Below, piece by piece: positions 24,524 to 36,270 of a stretch of 64,000 bases of DNA (positions within the stretch are counted from its first letter, which is position 1; every line of letters begins with the position of its first letter). The DNA is from Taibaiella sp. (GTDB lineage Bacteria; Bacteroidota; Bacteroidia; Chitinophagales; Chitinophagaceae): the NCBI GenBank assembly GCA_019638495.1, contig JAHBTQ010000007.1, positions 152,443 through 216,442 on the forward strand, in the 5' to 3' direction. Made by a program: the position numbers and the translations under genes. Below the pieces are notes generated by a model. The model did no database searches and was not told where the DNA came from. It saw only the letters and a list, made by a program, of their open reading frames with translations.

Positions 24524-25423
24524 ATGCGTCTATATTTTGTTCTTTTTTTGTGTGCCTGCTCCGGCTTGTTCGTTTCCTGCGAAAAGGAGATTATGGTAAA
24601 GACTCCACCTTATTCGCCTGTATTAGCAGTGAATAGCACTGTGAATGTTGGCGATATTCCCTTGGTTTTCGTAACAAAGTCTGTAGGTGTGGCGGAATAC
24701 AATCAAAACCACAATTTGTTGGTTCAGAGCGCCAGGGTTTGGCTCTACAAGTCCGGTTTGTTGGCAGATAGCCTGATGTTCGAGCCTTCAGTGGGTGGTT
24801 ATCTTGGTCATGTAGTGGTGGACCCCGGTGCAAATTATCAGCTCCAGGTCGTGGCCCCGGGTTTTGATACTGTGTCCGCTGTGGAAGCCGGTCCTGCACT
24901 TGTTCAGCTTTCTAAGGTTGCCCGTTACGCAAATGTTCGTTTGAGTGGGGAAGGAGATGTGCAGGATGAAATACGAATATCCTTCGACGATCCGGTCGCT
25001 CCGGGAGATTACTACATCCTGAGCCTGAATCTGCAGGGCCCTGCCGGTGATTCTGCTATCCTTCTTGATTGTGTCAACACTACTGATGCCAGTGTAGAAA
25101 GTATCTACGATGAGCAAATTGACAATTCCACTTGCCTTAATGGTGCCGATATCTTCTTTCGCGATGAGTTATTTAATGGAAAGACGCATGAAATGAGGTT
25201 TTTCATCGATCATAAGCTGCTTTCTCGCATGGATAGCGGCGCGGTGTTCACGGTTTCGCTTCGTCACGTTTCAGAGGCATATTTCAGGTATAGAAAATCG
25301 TTCCTTTATGCATCGGAGAATGCAGGTAACCCATTTTCGGAGCCCATACGTGTTTACTCAAACGTGAAGGGCGGATATGGGATATTCGGTATACTAAATG
25401 ACGATACAAGGACGCTGCCGTAA
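24524..25423 (+). CDS. DUF4249 lipoprotein, partner of the second receptor
   Basis: The 299-residue protein starts with a lipoprotein signal (VLFLCACSGLFVSC, Cys19 or nearby). It shares the DUF4249 arrangement with the gene at 21114: an initial LAVNSTVNVGDIPLVFVTKS strand pair, a NYQLQVVAPGFDTVSA strand, and RVSEAYFRYRKSF near the end in the form RHVSEAYFRYRKS. It starts 10 nt behind the second receptor, giving a duplicated receptor/lipoprotein layout. It closes the operon, with a terminator 11 nt behind its stop. Confidence 0.85.
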   Translation: MRLYFVLFLCACSGLFVSCEKEIMVKTPPYSPVLAVNSTVNVGDIPLVFVTKSVGVAEYNQNHNLLVQSARVWLYKSGLLADSLMFEPSVGGYLGHVVVDPGANYQLQVVAPGFDTVSAVEAGPALVQLSKVARYANVRLSGEGDVQDEIRISFDDPVAPGDYYILSLNLQGPAGDSAILLDCVNTTDASVESIYDEQIDNSTCLNGADIFFRDELFNGKTHEMRFFIDHKLLSRMDSGAVFTVSLRHVSEAYFRYRKSFLYASENAGNPFSEPIRVYSNVKGGYGIFGILNDDTRTLP

Positions 25424-25433
25424 TGTGGTATCC

Positions 25434-25469
25434 AGCAAAAAGGCCGGGCATGAGCCCGGCCTTTTTGCT
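25434..25469. terminator. Bidirectional terminator between the receptor operon and katG
   Basis: AGCAAAAAGGCCGGGC and GCCCGGCCTTTTTGCT form a perfect 16-bp stem around ATGA, with A- and T-runs in place for both directions. It serves the plus-strand DUF4249 gene and the minus-strand katG gene that ends at 25485. Confidence 0.95.
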
Positions 25470-25484
25470 GAAATTCAATCTATC

Positions 25485-28442
<2,958 letters not shown>

Positions 28443-29003
28443 ATGAAACTATTCATCAAGCACATGGTTAGCAATTTGTGCAAAGTCGTAGTAACAGACG
28501 AACTGAAGAAGATTGGAGTTGAAAATCCCAATGTTGAACTGGGCATGGTGGACGTGCCCGGCGACCTCACGGCCGATCAGCGCAGGCAGCTCAAGACAAA
28601 CTTGCAGAAGTATGGACTCGAATTACTCGATGACCGCAAGAATATTCTCATTGAGCGTATCAAGAATGTTATCATTGACATGATACACTATGCCGATGAG
28701 CTCCCTGCGGTTAACTACTCGCACTACATTAGTAAGAAGCTAGGACTTGACTATACCTACCTGGCAAATGTGTTCTCCATGATGAAGGGTATGACCATTC
28801 GCCAGTTTATCATCAACAATAAGATCGAAAGAGTGAAGGAACTGCTGATGGATGACGAAATGAACCTCACTGAGATTTCTTATAAGCTCAATTATAGCAG
28901 TGTTGCGCATCTCTCAAACCAGTTCAAAAAGGTTACCGGTATGCCGCCTTCATTGTACAAGAATCTGAAAGCGAATAAGCGTGTGGCTCTTGAGGCGATT
29001 TAG
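28443..29003 (+). CDS. Small AraC-type helix-turn-helix regulator
   Basis: The 186-residue protein carries an AraC-type DNA-binding domain at residues ~95-178: KLGLDYTYLANVFSMMKGM (first HTH) and LTEISYKLNYSSVAHLSNQF with KKVTGMPPSLYK (second HTH). The ~90-residue N-terminal part is shared with the regulator at 15654 (about the same length, V/I-x-L-G-x-V and LLxxxG blocks) and has no recognised sensor domain. It precedes a run of envelope and stress genes (29123-30714), which it may control. Confidence 0.82.
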   Translation: MKLFIKHMVSNLCKVVVTDELKKIGVENPNVELGMVDVPGDLTADQRRQLKTNLQKYGLELLDDRKNILIERIKNVIIDMIHYADELPAVNYSHYISKKLGLDYTYLANVFSMMKGMTIRQFIINNKIERVKELLMDDEMNLTEISYKLNYSSVAHLSNQFKKVTGMPPSLYKNLKANKRVALEAI

Positions 29004-29122
29004 ATATCGTCACCCCGTCACTACGAATATTGAGTGCTGACCGGGAACCCGGAAAGTTTCGCCAGTTGCGGATAGTGACATTGCTGTCTGCACAGCCATA
29101 CACCATCAAAAACCAATCTTTT

Positions 29123-29569
29123 ATGAAATCGAAAATAATATCGGTTGCCATTGCAACATTGTTCGTTACAGGAGGTAGTTACCTGGTAAGTTGCAACTCC
29201 CCGGAACAAAAAGTCGAAGACGCCCGTGAAGATGTGGTCGACGCACAGCAAGACCTTGAAGACGCAAACGCCAACTACGAAGCTGAACTCGAAAACTATA
29301 GGCGCGAAATTGCCACGCGGTCGGATGACAACAACCGTACTCTTGAGGAATTCAAAGCCCGTGTAAACGAAAAGCGCGCAGATGCACGCGATGAATACAA
29401 TCGTAAGATCGCTGAGCTGGAACAAAAGAACCGCGACATGAAGATGAAAGTTGAGGAGTATAAGGCAGATGGGAAGGAGAAATGGGAATCTTTTAAGCGC
29501 GAAGTAGACCATGACATGGAGGAGCTGGGCAATGCTATCCGTGATCTTGGCAAAGACAATGCTGATTAG
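29123..29569 (+). CDS. Coiled-coil lipoprotein
   Basis: The 148-residue protein has a lipoprotein signal peptide (IATLFVTGGSYLVSC, Cys24 region). The mature part is a long charged helix with coiled-coil character (EDAREDVVDAQQDLEDANA to about residue 140), rich in Glu, Lys, Arg and Asp. No enzymatic motif is seen; an envelope spacer or stress-related structural role is plausible. The frame is open from 29030, but only ATG 29123 gives a lipobox. The OM-barrel gene follows after 50 nt. Confidence 0.75.
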   Translation: MKSKIISVAIATLFVTGGSYLVSCNSPEQKVEDAREDVVDAQQDLEDANANYEAELENYRREIATRSDDNNRTLEEFKARVNEKRADARDEYNRKIAELEQKNRDMKMKVEEYKADGKEKWESFKREVDHDMEELGNAIRDLGKDNAD

Positions 29570-29619
29570 TTGTAATAACGCTGTTTCTTTTCATTAACCT
29601 GTTACTAAAACGCTACGCT

Positions 29620-30198
29620 ATGAAATCACTAAAAATTATTGCTTTAGCAGTTCTGTGTTGTGTAAGCTCTCTAACCTGGGGCCAGGAAAAAAGTTCTTCA
29701 CCGGGGTTCAGGGAGTATCATGGCAATACACTTAATGCAGGCATCGGCCTGGTATATTTTGGCTATGTGGGGCAAACAGTGCCTGCGGTGCACTTCAACT
29801 ACGAATTTGATGTAGCCCGGAACTTTACGCTGGCACCATTCATTACCTACTTTGCTTACCAGGAGTATGTTTACTGGGGAGACCCGGTATATCCCTACCG
29901 CGATTATTACTACCGCGAAAGCGTAATGCCGGTTGGCGTAAAAGGCACCTATTATTTTGATCAGTTGCTGAATGCCAACAGTCGCTGGGATTTCTACCTG
30001 GGTGCTTCGCTGGGAGTTGCCATTCGCAAAACAGTTTGGGAGAACGGCTATTATGGCAACCGCGCCGTGGCCCGTGGTGCATCTCGAATGTATCTCGATG
30101 GACACCTGGGTGCCGAATACCACCTGAGCCGGAAGGCAGGCCTTTTCCTTGATCTTTCTACTGGGATTTCTACACTGGGCCTGGCGGCACACTTGTAA
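29620..30198 (+). CDS. Small outer-membrane beta-barrel protein
   Basis: The 192-residue protein has a signal peptide (residues 1-21, cleavage before QEKSS). The rest alternates polar and hydrophobic/aromatic residues in barrel-like strands (GNTLNAGIGLVYFGYVG, FTLAPFITYFAYQEYVYW, MYLDGHLGAEYHLS, GLFLDLSTGIST). The length suits an eight-stranded barrel of the OmpW/OmpA type. The barrel family is inferred from pattern, not from a signature motif. It lies in the run behind the AraC-type regulator. Confidence 0.7.
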   Translation: MKSLKIIALAVLCCVSSLTWGQEKSSSPGFREYHGNTLNAGIGLVYFGYVGQTVPAVHFNYEFDVARNFTLAPFITYFAYQEYVYWGDPVYPYRDYYYRESVMPVGVKGTYYFDQLLNANSRWDFYLGASLGVAIRKTVWENGYYGNRAVARGASRMYLDGHLGAEYHLSRKAGLFLDLSTGISTLGLAAHL

Positions 30199-30243
30199 TG
30201 CAAATTTTAGACAAACTGATTATTCACCTTTAAATCTAGAACT

Positions 30244-30399
30244 ATGGGAAGCCTGTTATATGCCATAGCCATAATACTCGTAATTATTTGGGCTATCGGT
30301 TTCTTCGCTTACAGTGCAGGGGGTATAATTCACATTTTGCTGGTTATCGCCATAATCTCTATACTCCTCAGACTCATACGCGGCAATAACGCGGTGTAG
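30244..30399 (+). CDS. 51-residue membrane protein, lmo0937 family
   Basis: This short gene encodes two hydrophobic helices: residues 4-22 (LYAIAIILVIIWAIGFF) and 27-44 (IIHILLVIAIISILLRLI), with a SAGG turn between and an RLIRGNN tail. That is the pattern of the lmo0937/DUF5670 family, tiny stress-associated membrane proteins. It starts at ATG 30244, 45 nt behind the barrel gene, and is followed by a YtxH gene, a usual neighbour in Bacteroidota. Confidence 0.85.
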   Translation: MGSLLYAIAIILVIIWAIGFFAYSAGGIIHILLVIAIISILLRLIRGNNAV

Positions 30400-30441
30400 T
30401 AGAATGTAAACAAATTGAATCACACTAAAAATATAAAGACT

Positions 30442-30714
30442 ATGAACACAGCAAAAGCAATTGCAGGATTATTGGCCGGAGTGGCTGCCGGTGCAGCACT
30501 CGGTATTCTCTTCGCTCCGGATAAAGGCACAAAGACCAGGAGAAAGATGTTTCGCAAAGGCACTGACACAGTAGATGAAATAAAGGGCAGGGTAGATGAA
30601 TTATTGAATGATCTTACAGATAGCTTCCAGGCGGCAAAGGACGAAGTAGGTGAGTTGTTATACAAGAAAGGAAAGAATGCTGCCGAACTAGCTAAGAATT
30701 CAGTGAAAAATTAG
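30442..30714 (+). CDS. YtxH domain protein
   Basis: The 90-residue protein begins with one Gly/Ala-rich membrane helix (AIAGLLAGVAAGAALGILFA) followed by PDKGTKTRRKM, the signature of YtxH general-stress proteins. The remainder is a charged amphipathic helix. ATG 30442 is chosen over TTG 30415, which would add nine polar residues. Its job is thought to be protective, but the mechanism is unknown. It is last in the regulator/lipoprotein/barrel/lmo0937 run and is followed by a terminator. Confidence 0.88.
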   Translation: MNTAKAIAGLLAGVAAGAALGILFAPDKGTKTRRKMFRKGTDTVDEIKGRVDELLNDLTDSFQAAKDEVGELLYKKGKNAAELAKNSVKN

Positions 30715-30791
30715 GGTTGCGGAGTGGGAATATCCTCGATCCTCGCCCTGTCTTTTTCCCGGAGTGGATACTAATAAAATTCACTCCACGG

Positions 30792-30821
30792 GCTGCTCCA
30801 TGACTTTGGAGCAGCTTTTTT
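30792..30821 (+). terminator. Intrinsic terminator of the stress-gene run
   Basis: GCTGCTCCA (30792-30800) pairs with TGGAGCAGC (30807-30815) around TGACTT, followed by six T residues. Confidence 0.92.
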
Positions 30822-30899
30822 CATGTCTGCAATTGCTTGTAGTTGCCGCCTATTCGCATTATCTTTAACTGCAACTTATTTGCCGTTAAACCGGACGCT

Positions 30900-31703
30900 A
30901 TGAATAGTGCTTTAACAGATATAGGCGTTGTGATCGTAGATGATGAGACCGGCGCCTGTGAAAATCTGAAAAACCTGCTCGCCGAGTATTGTGGCGATGG
31001 GCTTAATTTACTTGGTATTGCGAATAGCACGCGCGAGGCTGAGGTGCTTGTTGAGAAACTAGCACCGGATGCGCTTTTTCTGGATATAGAGATGCCTCCG
31101 GAAAATGCCTTTCAATTCCTGGAGCGTATTTCCCCGGTGAACTTTGAGGTGGTTTTTGTAACAGCATATGATGAATATGCGATCAGGGCTTTTAAGCTAA
31201 ATGCCGTTGATTACATCCTTAAGCCTATCAGTATTACTGAACTGATTGACGCTACGCGCAAACTGCGGGAACGCATAGAGTATAAGCGCCTTTCTTCGGC
31301 CAACGGCACATCGTTTGCCGATATGGGCCGGCAGATGGCGGCTAAAGGGAAACTACAGAAACTGACACTGAAAGATGCGGGTAACATAGAAGTTGTTGAC
31401 TTTAAGAACATACTTTTCTTTGAGGCCCAGGGCAGCTATTCCAGGGTCATGTTTTTGAAGAACGATACTGTACGGGAGAAAATAATGAGCACTTCGCTCT
31501 CTGATTATGAGGAGCTGATGCCGGCAGATTTGTTTTATCGCATTCACAAATCTTTTCTAATCAATTGCCAGCACGTCAGGAACATAATACGAGATGATGT
31601 TGGCCAGGTGGTGATCAATAACGACTTTACGTTGCCGGTAAGTCGTAGACGGTTTGGCGCCCTTATGGAGTTTCTGAAAAACAATGACTACTACAATGGG
31701 TAG
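30900..31703 (+). CDS. LytTR-family response regulator
   Basis: The 267-residue protein has a receiver domain (residues ~8-125: VVIVDDE, phosphate-accepting Asp near residue 61 in LFLDIEMP, VFVTAYDEYA, ILKPIS) and a LytTR DNA-binding domain (~155-262: ILFFEAQGSYSRVMFLKN, RIHKSFLINCQHV, LPVSRRRF). LytTR proteins bind as dimers to direct repeats upstream of few target genes. ATG 30900 is chosen; an upstream TTG (30843) would add 19 unlikely residues. Its stop overlaps the kinase gene by 20 nt, so the two form one signalling unit. Confidence 0.95.
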   Translation: MNSALTDIGVVIVDDETGACENLKNLLAEYCGDGLNLLGIANSTREAEVLVEKLAPDALFLDIEMPPENAFQFLERISPVNFEVVFVTAYDEYAIRAFKLNAVDYILKPISITELIDATRKLRERIEYKRLSSANGTSFADMGRQMAAKGKLQKLTLKDAGNIEVVDFKNILFFEAQGSYSRVMFLKNDTVREKIMSTSLSDYEELMPADLFYRIHKSFLINCQHVRNIIRDDVGQVVINNDFTLPVSRRRFGALMEFLKNNDYYNG

Positions 31704-34641
31704 AACGCTGTTCTTCACATTGCTTCTTCTGCTGTTTGGGCTTCCGGGATTCCAACTTCAGGGGCAGGAATTGCCTATGCTTCATTTTACAAACAATGAT
31801 GGGCTGCCGGGGAATACAGTCTACGTCATCTACCGCGACAAAAAGGGGTTTATCTGGTTTGGTACAGATAAGGGTATTGCCCGCTACAACGGATTGAAGT
31901 TTGATGTGTTTACTACGCAGAATGGCCTTCCGGATAACGAGATATTTCAGTTTTGTGAGGACCTTTTTGGTCGTCTCTGGCTGGTTTCTTTTAGCGGGGA
32001 GTTGTGTTACTACCAGGATGGCAAATTTCATACCCCGGAGAACACTCCGTTCCTGAGGCTAAAACTTCCGCTTCGTCATGTTAAGTTGGTTAGTCCGCAG
32101 AAGGACAGCAGCCTTATTGTCGTTTTCCACAATCGGCTTCGGTTCCTGAACATAGGAGCAGACAAATGCCAATTTATAGATGTTACAAAGGCAGATGAGC
32201 ATTACAAGTATGGCGATCTTCTGTATAGGGAAAAAATAGCTGGCAACAGGTACCGGCTTACGTTCTCTAATACTACAATAGTGGTAGATACCTCAATGAA
32301 TATCAAGCAGCAGCTTGATGTCGATACCTTTCGGATGCAGGAGGGTGGCAACATGCAGATGTTTTCAACCTGCCAGGACCAGGAGTTTCTTTTCAACTCC
32401 GAGAGTATCTATACACGCAATCTGGAACTTGAAGGCCGGTTTCCTGAAGGGTTTCACAAGGGGGCTTACGTAAACAAGATCTTTTTTACTTCCGGCGGAA
32501 AATTTTACGCTACAAATAACGGGCTATTTATTAACGACAGCATCCGCGTGCTCAAAGATCACAATGTATCGTCCGTTACCTGCGATAGGTATGGCGACTA
32601 TTGGGTAAGTACCATCAATGATGGCGTCTACGTTATAGATAACAAGTATTGGCACACCCGGTTGAATGCCACGCCGCATGAAGGGCGCGTGCTATATTCT
32701 ACTGCTGTGGGCTCTAACCTGTTCTTTGCGGCAGCTGACAATAATTTGTATAGACTCAACGCAGATTCTTTGACTTGCCTGGTTAATTATACCGAGCTCA
32801 CAGGGCGCAGTCCTGTGCCAAATTCTACTCAGGCCTTCCTTTTAGATGATAGTTTCAGGTACTTCCAGTTTACGGCTGAGGAGATAGTGTACAAGCGAAA
32901 TGTCTTTGATAAGAAAGCGTTGGTATTGACGACAGATGTTGCCCAGGGAGTGCGGGCAGCATTCAGCGACGGACCACACTTATACCTGCAGCGTCATGAC
33001 GCCATTTTAAGGTTTAACATAGACTCGCTGTCTGCAGGCATGCCGGTTTATGTGAGGATAGGCACGAGTGTCAGGGACGGACGCATCCTCTGGATGACAC
33101 GGGACAACAATGGGGAACTTTGGTACTCTACTATGCGGGGTATTTATCGCATATCTACATCAGGTATTGCCGCCCGTAATCCACTTTTTCCATATCCTGC
33201 GCTGAAATCATTTGAGTTCATACACGATGATATCGTTGGCTACACGTCTTCGAATCTCCTTGTTTTACTTCGGCGAAACGGGACCGGTTACAGGATAGAC
33301 ACCATGAAGGAGTCAGATTGCATCTGGGATAAGATGTACAAGCTGAACAGCGACAGGGTTCTGCTCAGTACTAATAATAGCTACCGTTCATTAAATGCCT
33401 GGCAAACCAACAGTATCGATGATTTTGGTCTGGTAACAATTGACGATCCTTTCCTTCCCATGCAGCCGGAGTCTGTGGTGGCCGACGACAGTACATGTTA
33501 CTTTCTGAAAAGCGGTCGTATCACCAGGTTTAGCAAGTGGGACCTGGTAGCACAGCCGCCGCCTCCGCGTACTTTCTTTACTGTACTGAAATCGGGTGAT
33601 AGTGTTTACAAGATCGGTGACGAGGTGACCATACCTTATGGCGACTCCAAGAATATGGTGATTTCCTTTGGTGTCGTTGCCCCGGTATTGTCTGATGTGG
33701 AATGCCAGTACTCCGTTTCTAAAAGCGACCGGGACTACTGGACACCGATAGACGGGCAGGACATAAGCCTTGTGATATCGGCATACGGAAACTATACAGT
33801 AAAGGTCAGGGTTAGGACCGCATCCAGTGAGTTTAGCAAGCCGGTGGAATTTACCTTGCGTGTGAAGCGTCCTTTCTGGGTGCGCTGGTGGTTTATTGTG
33901 CTTGAGGCCGGCGTCCTTGTTTGGCTTATCGTTTTCCTGAGCAGGCGAAGACTTGCCTATATCCTGAACAAGAGAGACAAGCGTCATGAAATGCAGGTAC
34001 GCTTCCTTAAATCTGAGTACAAAGCACTTAATGCTTTGATGAACCCGCATTTTGTCTTTAACACGCTCAACAATGTGCAGAGCCTCATCAATAACAATGA
34101 CAAGCTAGCTGCCAATGAGTACCTGCGTGTTATAGCAGACCTGGTGAGGCAAAACATGCATAACATATCGAAGGAACTTATCCCGCTGCAAAAGGAGATA
34201 GACCTCATCAGCAACTATATGCTGCTGGAGAAATTCAGGTTTAAGGAAAGATTGAATTATGAGATCATAATAGACAAGGGGCTGGATACATCTGAGATAT
34301 TGATACCGCCACTACTCATACAACCGCTTGTTGAAAATTCTATCAAGCACGGTATACTGCCGCTGACCACAAGCGATGGTGCTATATACCTCAATATCTT
34401 TGAGCGCAGAGGCGACCTCTGCATCGAGGTAAAGGACAATGGTGTGGGGCTAAACCAGAAAAAGAGTGATACGATTTCGGGACATGAATCGTTTGGCCTG
34501 AAGAATATACAGACGCGTATAGAGCAGCTGAGTATTATTCAGAACAAAGAGATTTCTTTTGAGATCAAGGAAACTCAGGGCGCTAATGGCCGCAACTGGA
34601 CTGTAGCTACGATTGTTATTCCGCTGGATGACGACAGCTAA
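31684..34641 (+). CDS. LytS-like sensor histidine kinase with propeller sensor domain
   Basis: The 985-residue kinase has a signal peptide/anchor (residues 5-27), a long periplasmic propeller of two-component regulator type (LPGNTVYVIYRDKKGFIWF, GLPDNEIFQFCEDLFGRLWL), a Y_Y_Y-type beta sandwich (~residues 635-725) and a membrane helix (~733-755, WWFIVLEAGVLVWLIVFLS). The cytoplasmic His_kinase domain has phospho-accepting His near residue 788 in LMNPHFVFNTLNNVQSL. The ATP-binding end follows (PPLLIQPLVENSIKHGI, GVGLNQ, SFGLKNIQTRI). The periplasmic ligand is unknown. It overlaps the LytTR gene. Confidence 0.95.
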   Translation: MTTTMGRTLFFTLLLLLFGLPGFQLQGQELPMLHFTNNDGLPGNTVYVIYRDKKGFIWFGTDKGIARYNGLKFDVFTTQNGLPDNEIFQFCEDLFGRLWLVSFSGELCYYQDGKFHTPENTPFLRLKLPLRHVKLVSPQKDSSLIVVFHNRLRFLNIGADKCQFIDVTKADEHYKYGDLLYREKIAGNRYRLTFSNTTIVVDTSMNIKQQLDVDTFRMQEGGNMQMFSTCQDQEFLFNSESIYTRNLELEGRFPEGFHKGAYVNKIFFTSGGKFYATNNGLFINDSIRVLKDHNVSSVTCDRYGDYWVSTINDGVYVIDNKYWHTRLNATPHEGRVLYSTAVGSNLFFAAADNNLYRLNADSLTCLVNYTELTGRSPVPNSTQAFLLDDSFRYFQFTAEEIVYKRNVFDKKALVLTTDVAQGVRAAFSDGPHLYLQRHDAILRFNIDSLSAGMPVYVRIGTSVRDGRILWMTRDNNGELWYSTMRGIYRISTSGIAARNPLFPYPALKSFEFIHDDIVGYTSSNLLVLLRRNGTGYRIDTMKESDCIWDKMYKLNSDRVLLSTNNSYRSLNAWQTNSIDDFGLVTIDDPFLPMQPESVVADDSTCYFLKSGRITRFSKWDLVAQPPPPRTFFTVLKSGDSVYKIGDEVTIPYGDSKNMVISFGVVAPVLSDVECQYSVSKSDRDYWTPIDGQDISLVISAYGNYTVKVRVRTASSEFSKPVEFTLRVKRPFWVRWWFIVLEAGVLVWLIVFLSRRRLAYILNKRDKRHEMQVRFLKSEYKALNALMNPHFVFNTLNNVQSLINNNDKLAANEYLRVIADLVRQNMHNISKELIPLQKEIDLISNYMLLEKFRFKERLNYEIIIDKGLDTSEILIPPLLIQPLVENSIKHGILPLTTSDGAIYLNIFERRGDLCIEVKDNGVGLNQKKSDTISGHESFGLKNIQTRIEQLSIIQNKEISFEIKETQGANGRNWTVATIVIPLDDDS

Positions 34642-34645
34642 GGGA

Positions 34646-35623
34646 TCACCTATTCAGCAGCTTCACTGCGTCTTTGGCAAAGTAGGTAGCAATTAGCTTT
34701 GCACCGGCACGTTTAATACCCGTCAGGGACTCGATAATAGCCTTGTTTTCGTCTAGCCAACCCATTTTGGCTGCTGCCTTTATCATGGCATATTCACCGC
34801 TCACATGGTAGGCACTTACCGGCACCTGCACCGCATCGGCCACTTCCCGGATAATATCGAGGTAGGCCATTGCCGGCTTCACCATTACTATGTCTGCTCC
34901 CTCCTCTACGTCCATCAGCGTTTCTTTTACAGCCTCTATGCGGTTTGCATAGTCCATCTGGTAGGTCTTCTTGTCGCCGAATCCGGGAGCGCTGTCCAGT
35001 GCATCGCGGAATGGACCATAGAAGCATGAAGCATACTTGGCGCTGTAAGACATGATGCCCGTTTTTGTATAGCCGGCTTCCTCCAGTGCAAGGCGTATGG
35101 CAAGCACACGCCCATCCATCATGTCACTGGGTGCTACAAAGTCGGCACCGGCCATTGCATGGCTCACACTCATCTTTGCAAGTACCTCAACGGTAGGGTC
35201 GTTCACAATTTCATTGTTCTCTACAATACCGTCGTGGCCAAAACTTGAGAATGGATCCAGGGCTACGTCTGTCATAACCACCATATCCGGACATGCATCT
35301 TTGATGGCTTTGATGCTGCGCTGCATGAGCCCGTTCGGGTTCAACGCTTCAGTACCCTTATTGTCTTTTAGCTCGTCTTTGCATTTAATAAAAAGAAGTA
35401 CGCACCTGATGCCCATGTTCCAAAGCTCCTTTACCTCGGCAACAGTAAGGTCAATGCTGCGACGAAAGTAGCCTGGCATTGAAGCAATTTCTTCCTGCAC
35501 TTTGCTACCCTCTATTATGAACATGGGCACGATAAAGTCTGCCGGGTGCAGAATGGTTTCTGATACCAATGCACGTGTTGCAGGTGATTGGCGTAGGATC
35601 CGGTTTCTTCTTATTAGCTGCAT
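34646..35623 (-). CDS. hemB: Delta-aminolevulinic acid dehydratase (porphobilinogen synthase)
   Basis: The 325-residue enzyme condenses two 5-aminolevulinate molecules to porphobilinogen for haem synthesis. The two Schiff-base lysines are near residues 197 (SYSAKYASCFYGPFRDA) and 249 (MVKPAMAYLDI). The metal-site loop reads DVALDPFSSFGHDG, with Ala/Asp in place of the three zinc cysteines, so it belongs to the Mg-type, cysteine-free class. ATG 35623 (MQLIRRNRILRQ) is chosen over the open frame from 35695. A -7 element lies 18 nt upstream. No other haem gene is near. Confidence 0.96.
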   Translation of the reverse strand: MQLIRRNRILRQSPATRALVSETILHPADFIVPMFIIEGSKVQEEIASMPGYFRRSIDLTVAEVKELWNMGIRCVLLFIKCKDELKDNKGTEALNPNGLMQRSIKAIKDACPDMVVMTDVALDPFSSFGHDGIVENNEIVNDPTVEVLAKMSVSHAMAGADFVAPSDMMDGRVLAIRLALEEAGYTKTGIMSYSAKYASCFYGPFRDALDSAPGFGDKKTYQMDYANRIEAVKETLMDVEEGADIVMVKPAMAYLDIIREVADAVQVPVSAYHVSGEYAMIKAAAKMGWLDENKAIIESLTGIKRAGAKLIATYFAKDAVKLLNR

Positions 35624-35641
35624 GTCTGTGGGATTGTGCTG

Positions 35642-35649
35642 CAAATTTA
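35642..35649 (-). promoter_or_regulatory. Probable -7 element of hemB
   Basis: TAAATTTG on the minus strand fits TAnnTTTG. It ends 18 nt before ATG 35623, giving a leader of roughly 12 nt. No TTTG stands at the usual spacing. Confidence 0.5.
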
Positions 35650-35724
35650 TAGGGTAACGGCATCTTGCCCTGCTACGGTATGTGCAGGAATGCACCTTAT
35701 TACATTCTTTTTACGCAATGCTAC

Positions 35725-36192
35725 TTAGGTGTGCGCTCGTAACATCCAGGCCATTTTTTCATGTGCTTCCATTACTGCGGTCAGGAAGTCTGCAGTACCG
35801 GCATCTTTATACTTGTCGTTTATACCGGCTATTTCTTCGCGTATCGCACGGATAATGGTTTCATGGTCGGCAAGGAGTGCTACTACCATTTTCATAGCGC
35901 CCGTTTCTTCCCGGTATGGAGCCAGCCTTGTGCTGTCCACAACATGACTTAGGTTTCCTATTGCCATACCACCCAGCATTCTTACGCGTTCGGCCACATC
36001 GTCTACTATGGTGTCCAGCTGTTCGTATTGCTCTTCAAAGAATTTGTGCAGTACGGAGAAAGCTGGGCCGGTCACATTCCAGTGGCAAGTGCGGGTACGT
36101 GCATAAAGGGATATCTCGTCTGCGAGCAGGGTATTGAGGACTTTGCAGACTTCTGCGGCATTGGCCTCAGAAATGCCAATATTAGGTTTCAT
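35725..36192 (-). CDS. dps: Dps-type DNA-binding ferritin-like protein
   Basis: The 155-residue protein is a four-helix-bundle mini-ferritin that oxidises and stores iron in dodecamers and protects DNA under peroxide stress. The inter-subunit ferroxidase residues are present with correct spacing: His37 (TCHWNVTG), His49 (LHKFF), Asp64 and Glu68 (TIVDDVAER). The N-terminal tail is short and not very basic, so direct DNA binding is uncertain. It is monocistronic, ends 102 nt upstream of the hemB start codon, and has its own -7 element. Confidence 0.93.
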   Translation of the reverse strand: MKPNIGISEANAAEVCKVLNTLLADEISLYARTRTCHWNVTGPAFSVLHKFFEEQYEQLDTIVDDVAERVRMLGGMAIGNLSHVVDSTRLAPYREETGAMKMVVALLADHETIIRAIREEIAGINDKYKDAGTADFLTAVMEAHEKMAWMLRAHT

Positions 36193-36207
36193 GATCAGCG
36201 TTTTTTA

Positions 36208-36234
36208 CAAAATTACTTATTCGCCTTACCTCAA
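36208..36234 (-). promoter_or_regulatory. Probable dps promoter
   Basis: On the minus strand TAATTTTG (36208-36215) fits TAnnTTTG. A TTG within a T-run lies at 36232-36234, 16 nt upstream, slightly short of the usual 17-20. The leader would be about 10 nt. Confidence 0.5.
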
Positions 36235-36270
36235 AAAAATGATGCACATCAGTCGGCGTTTATAGGCGCA

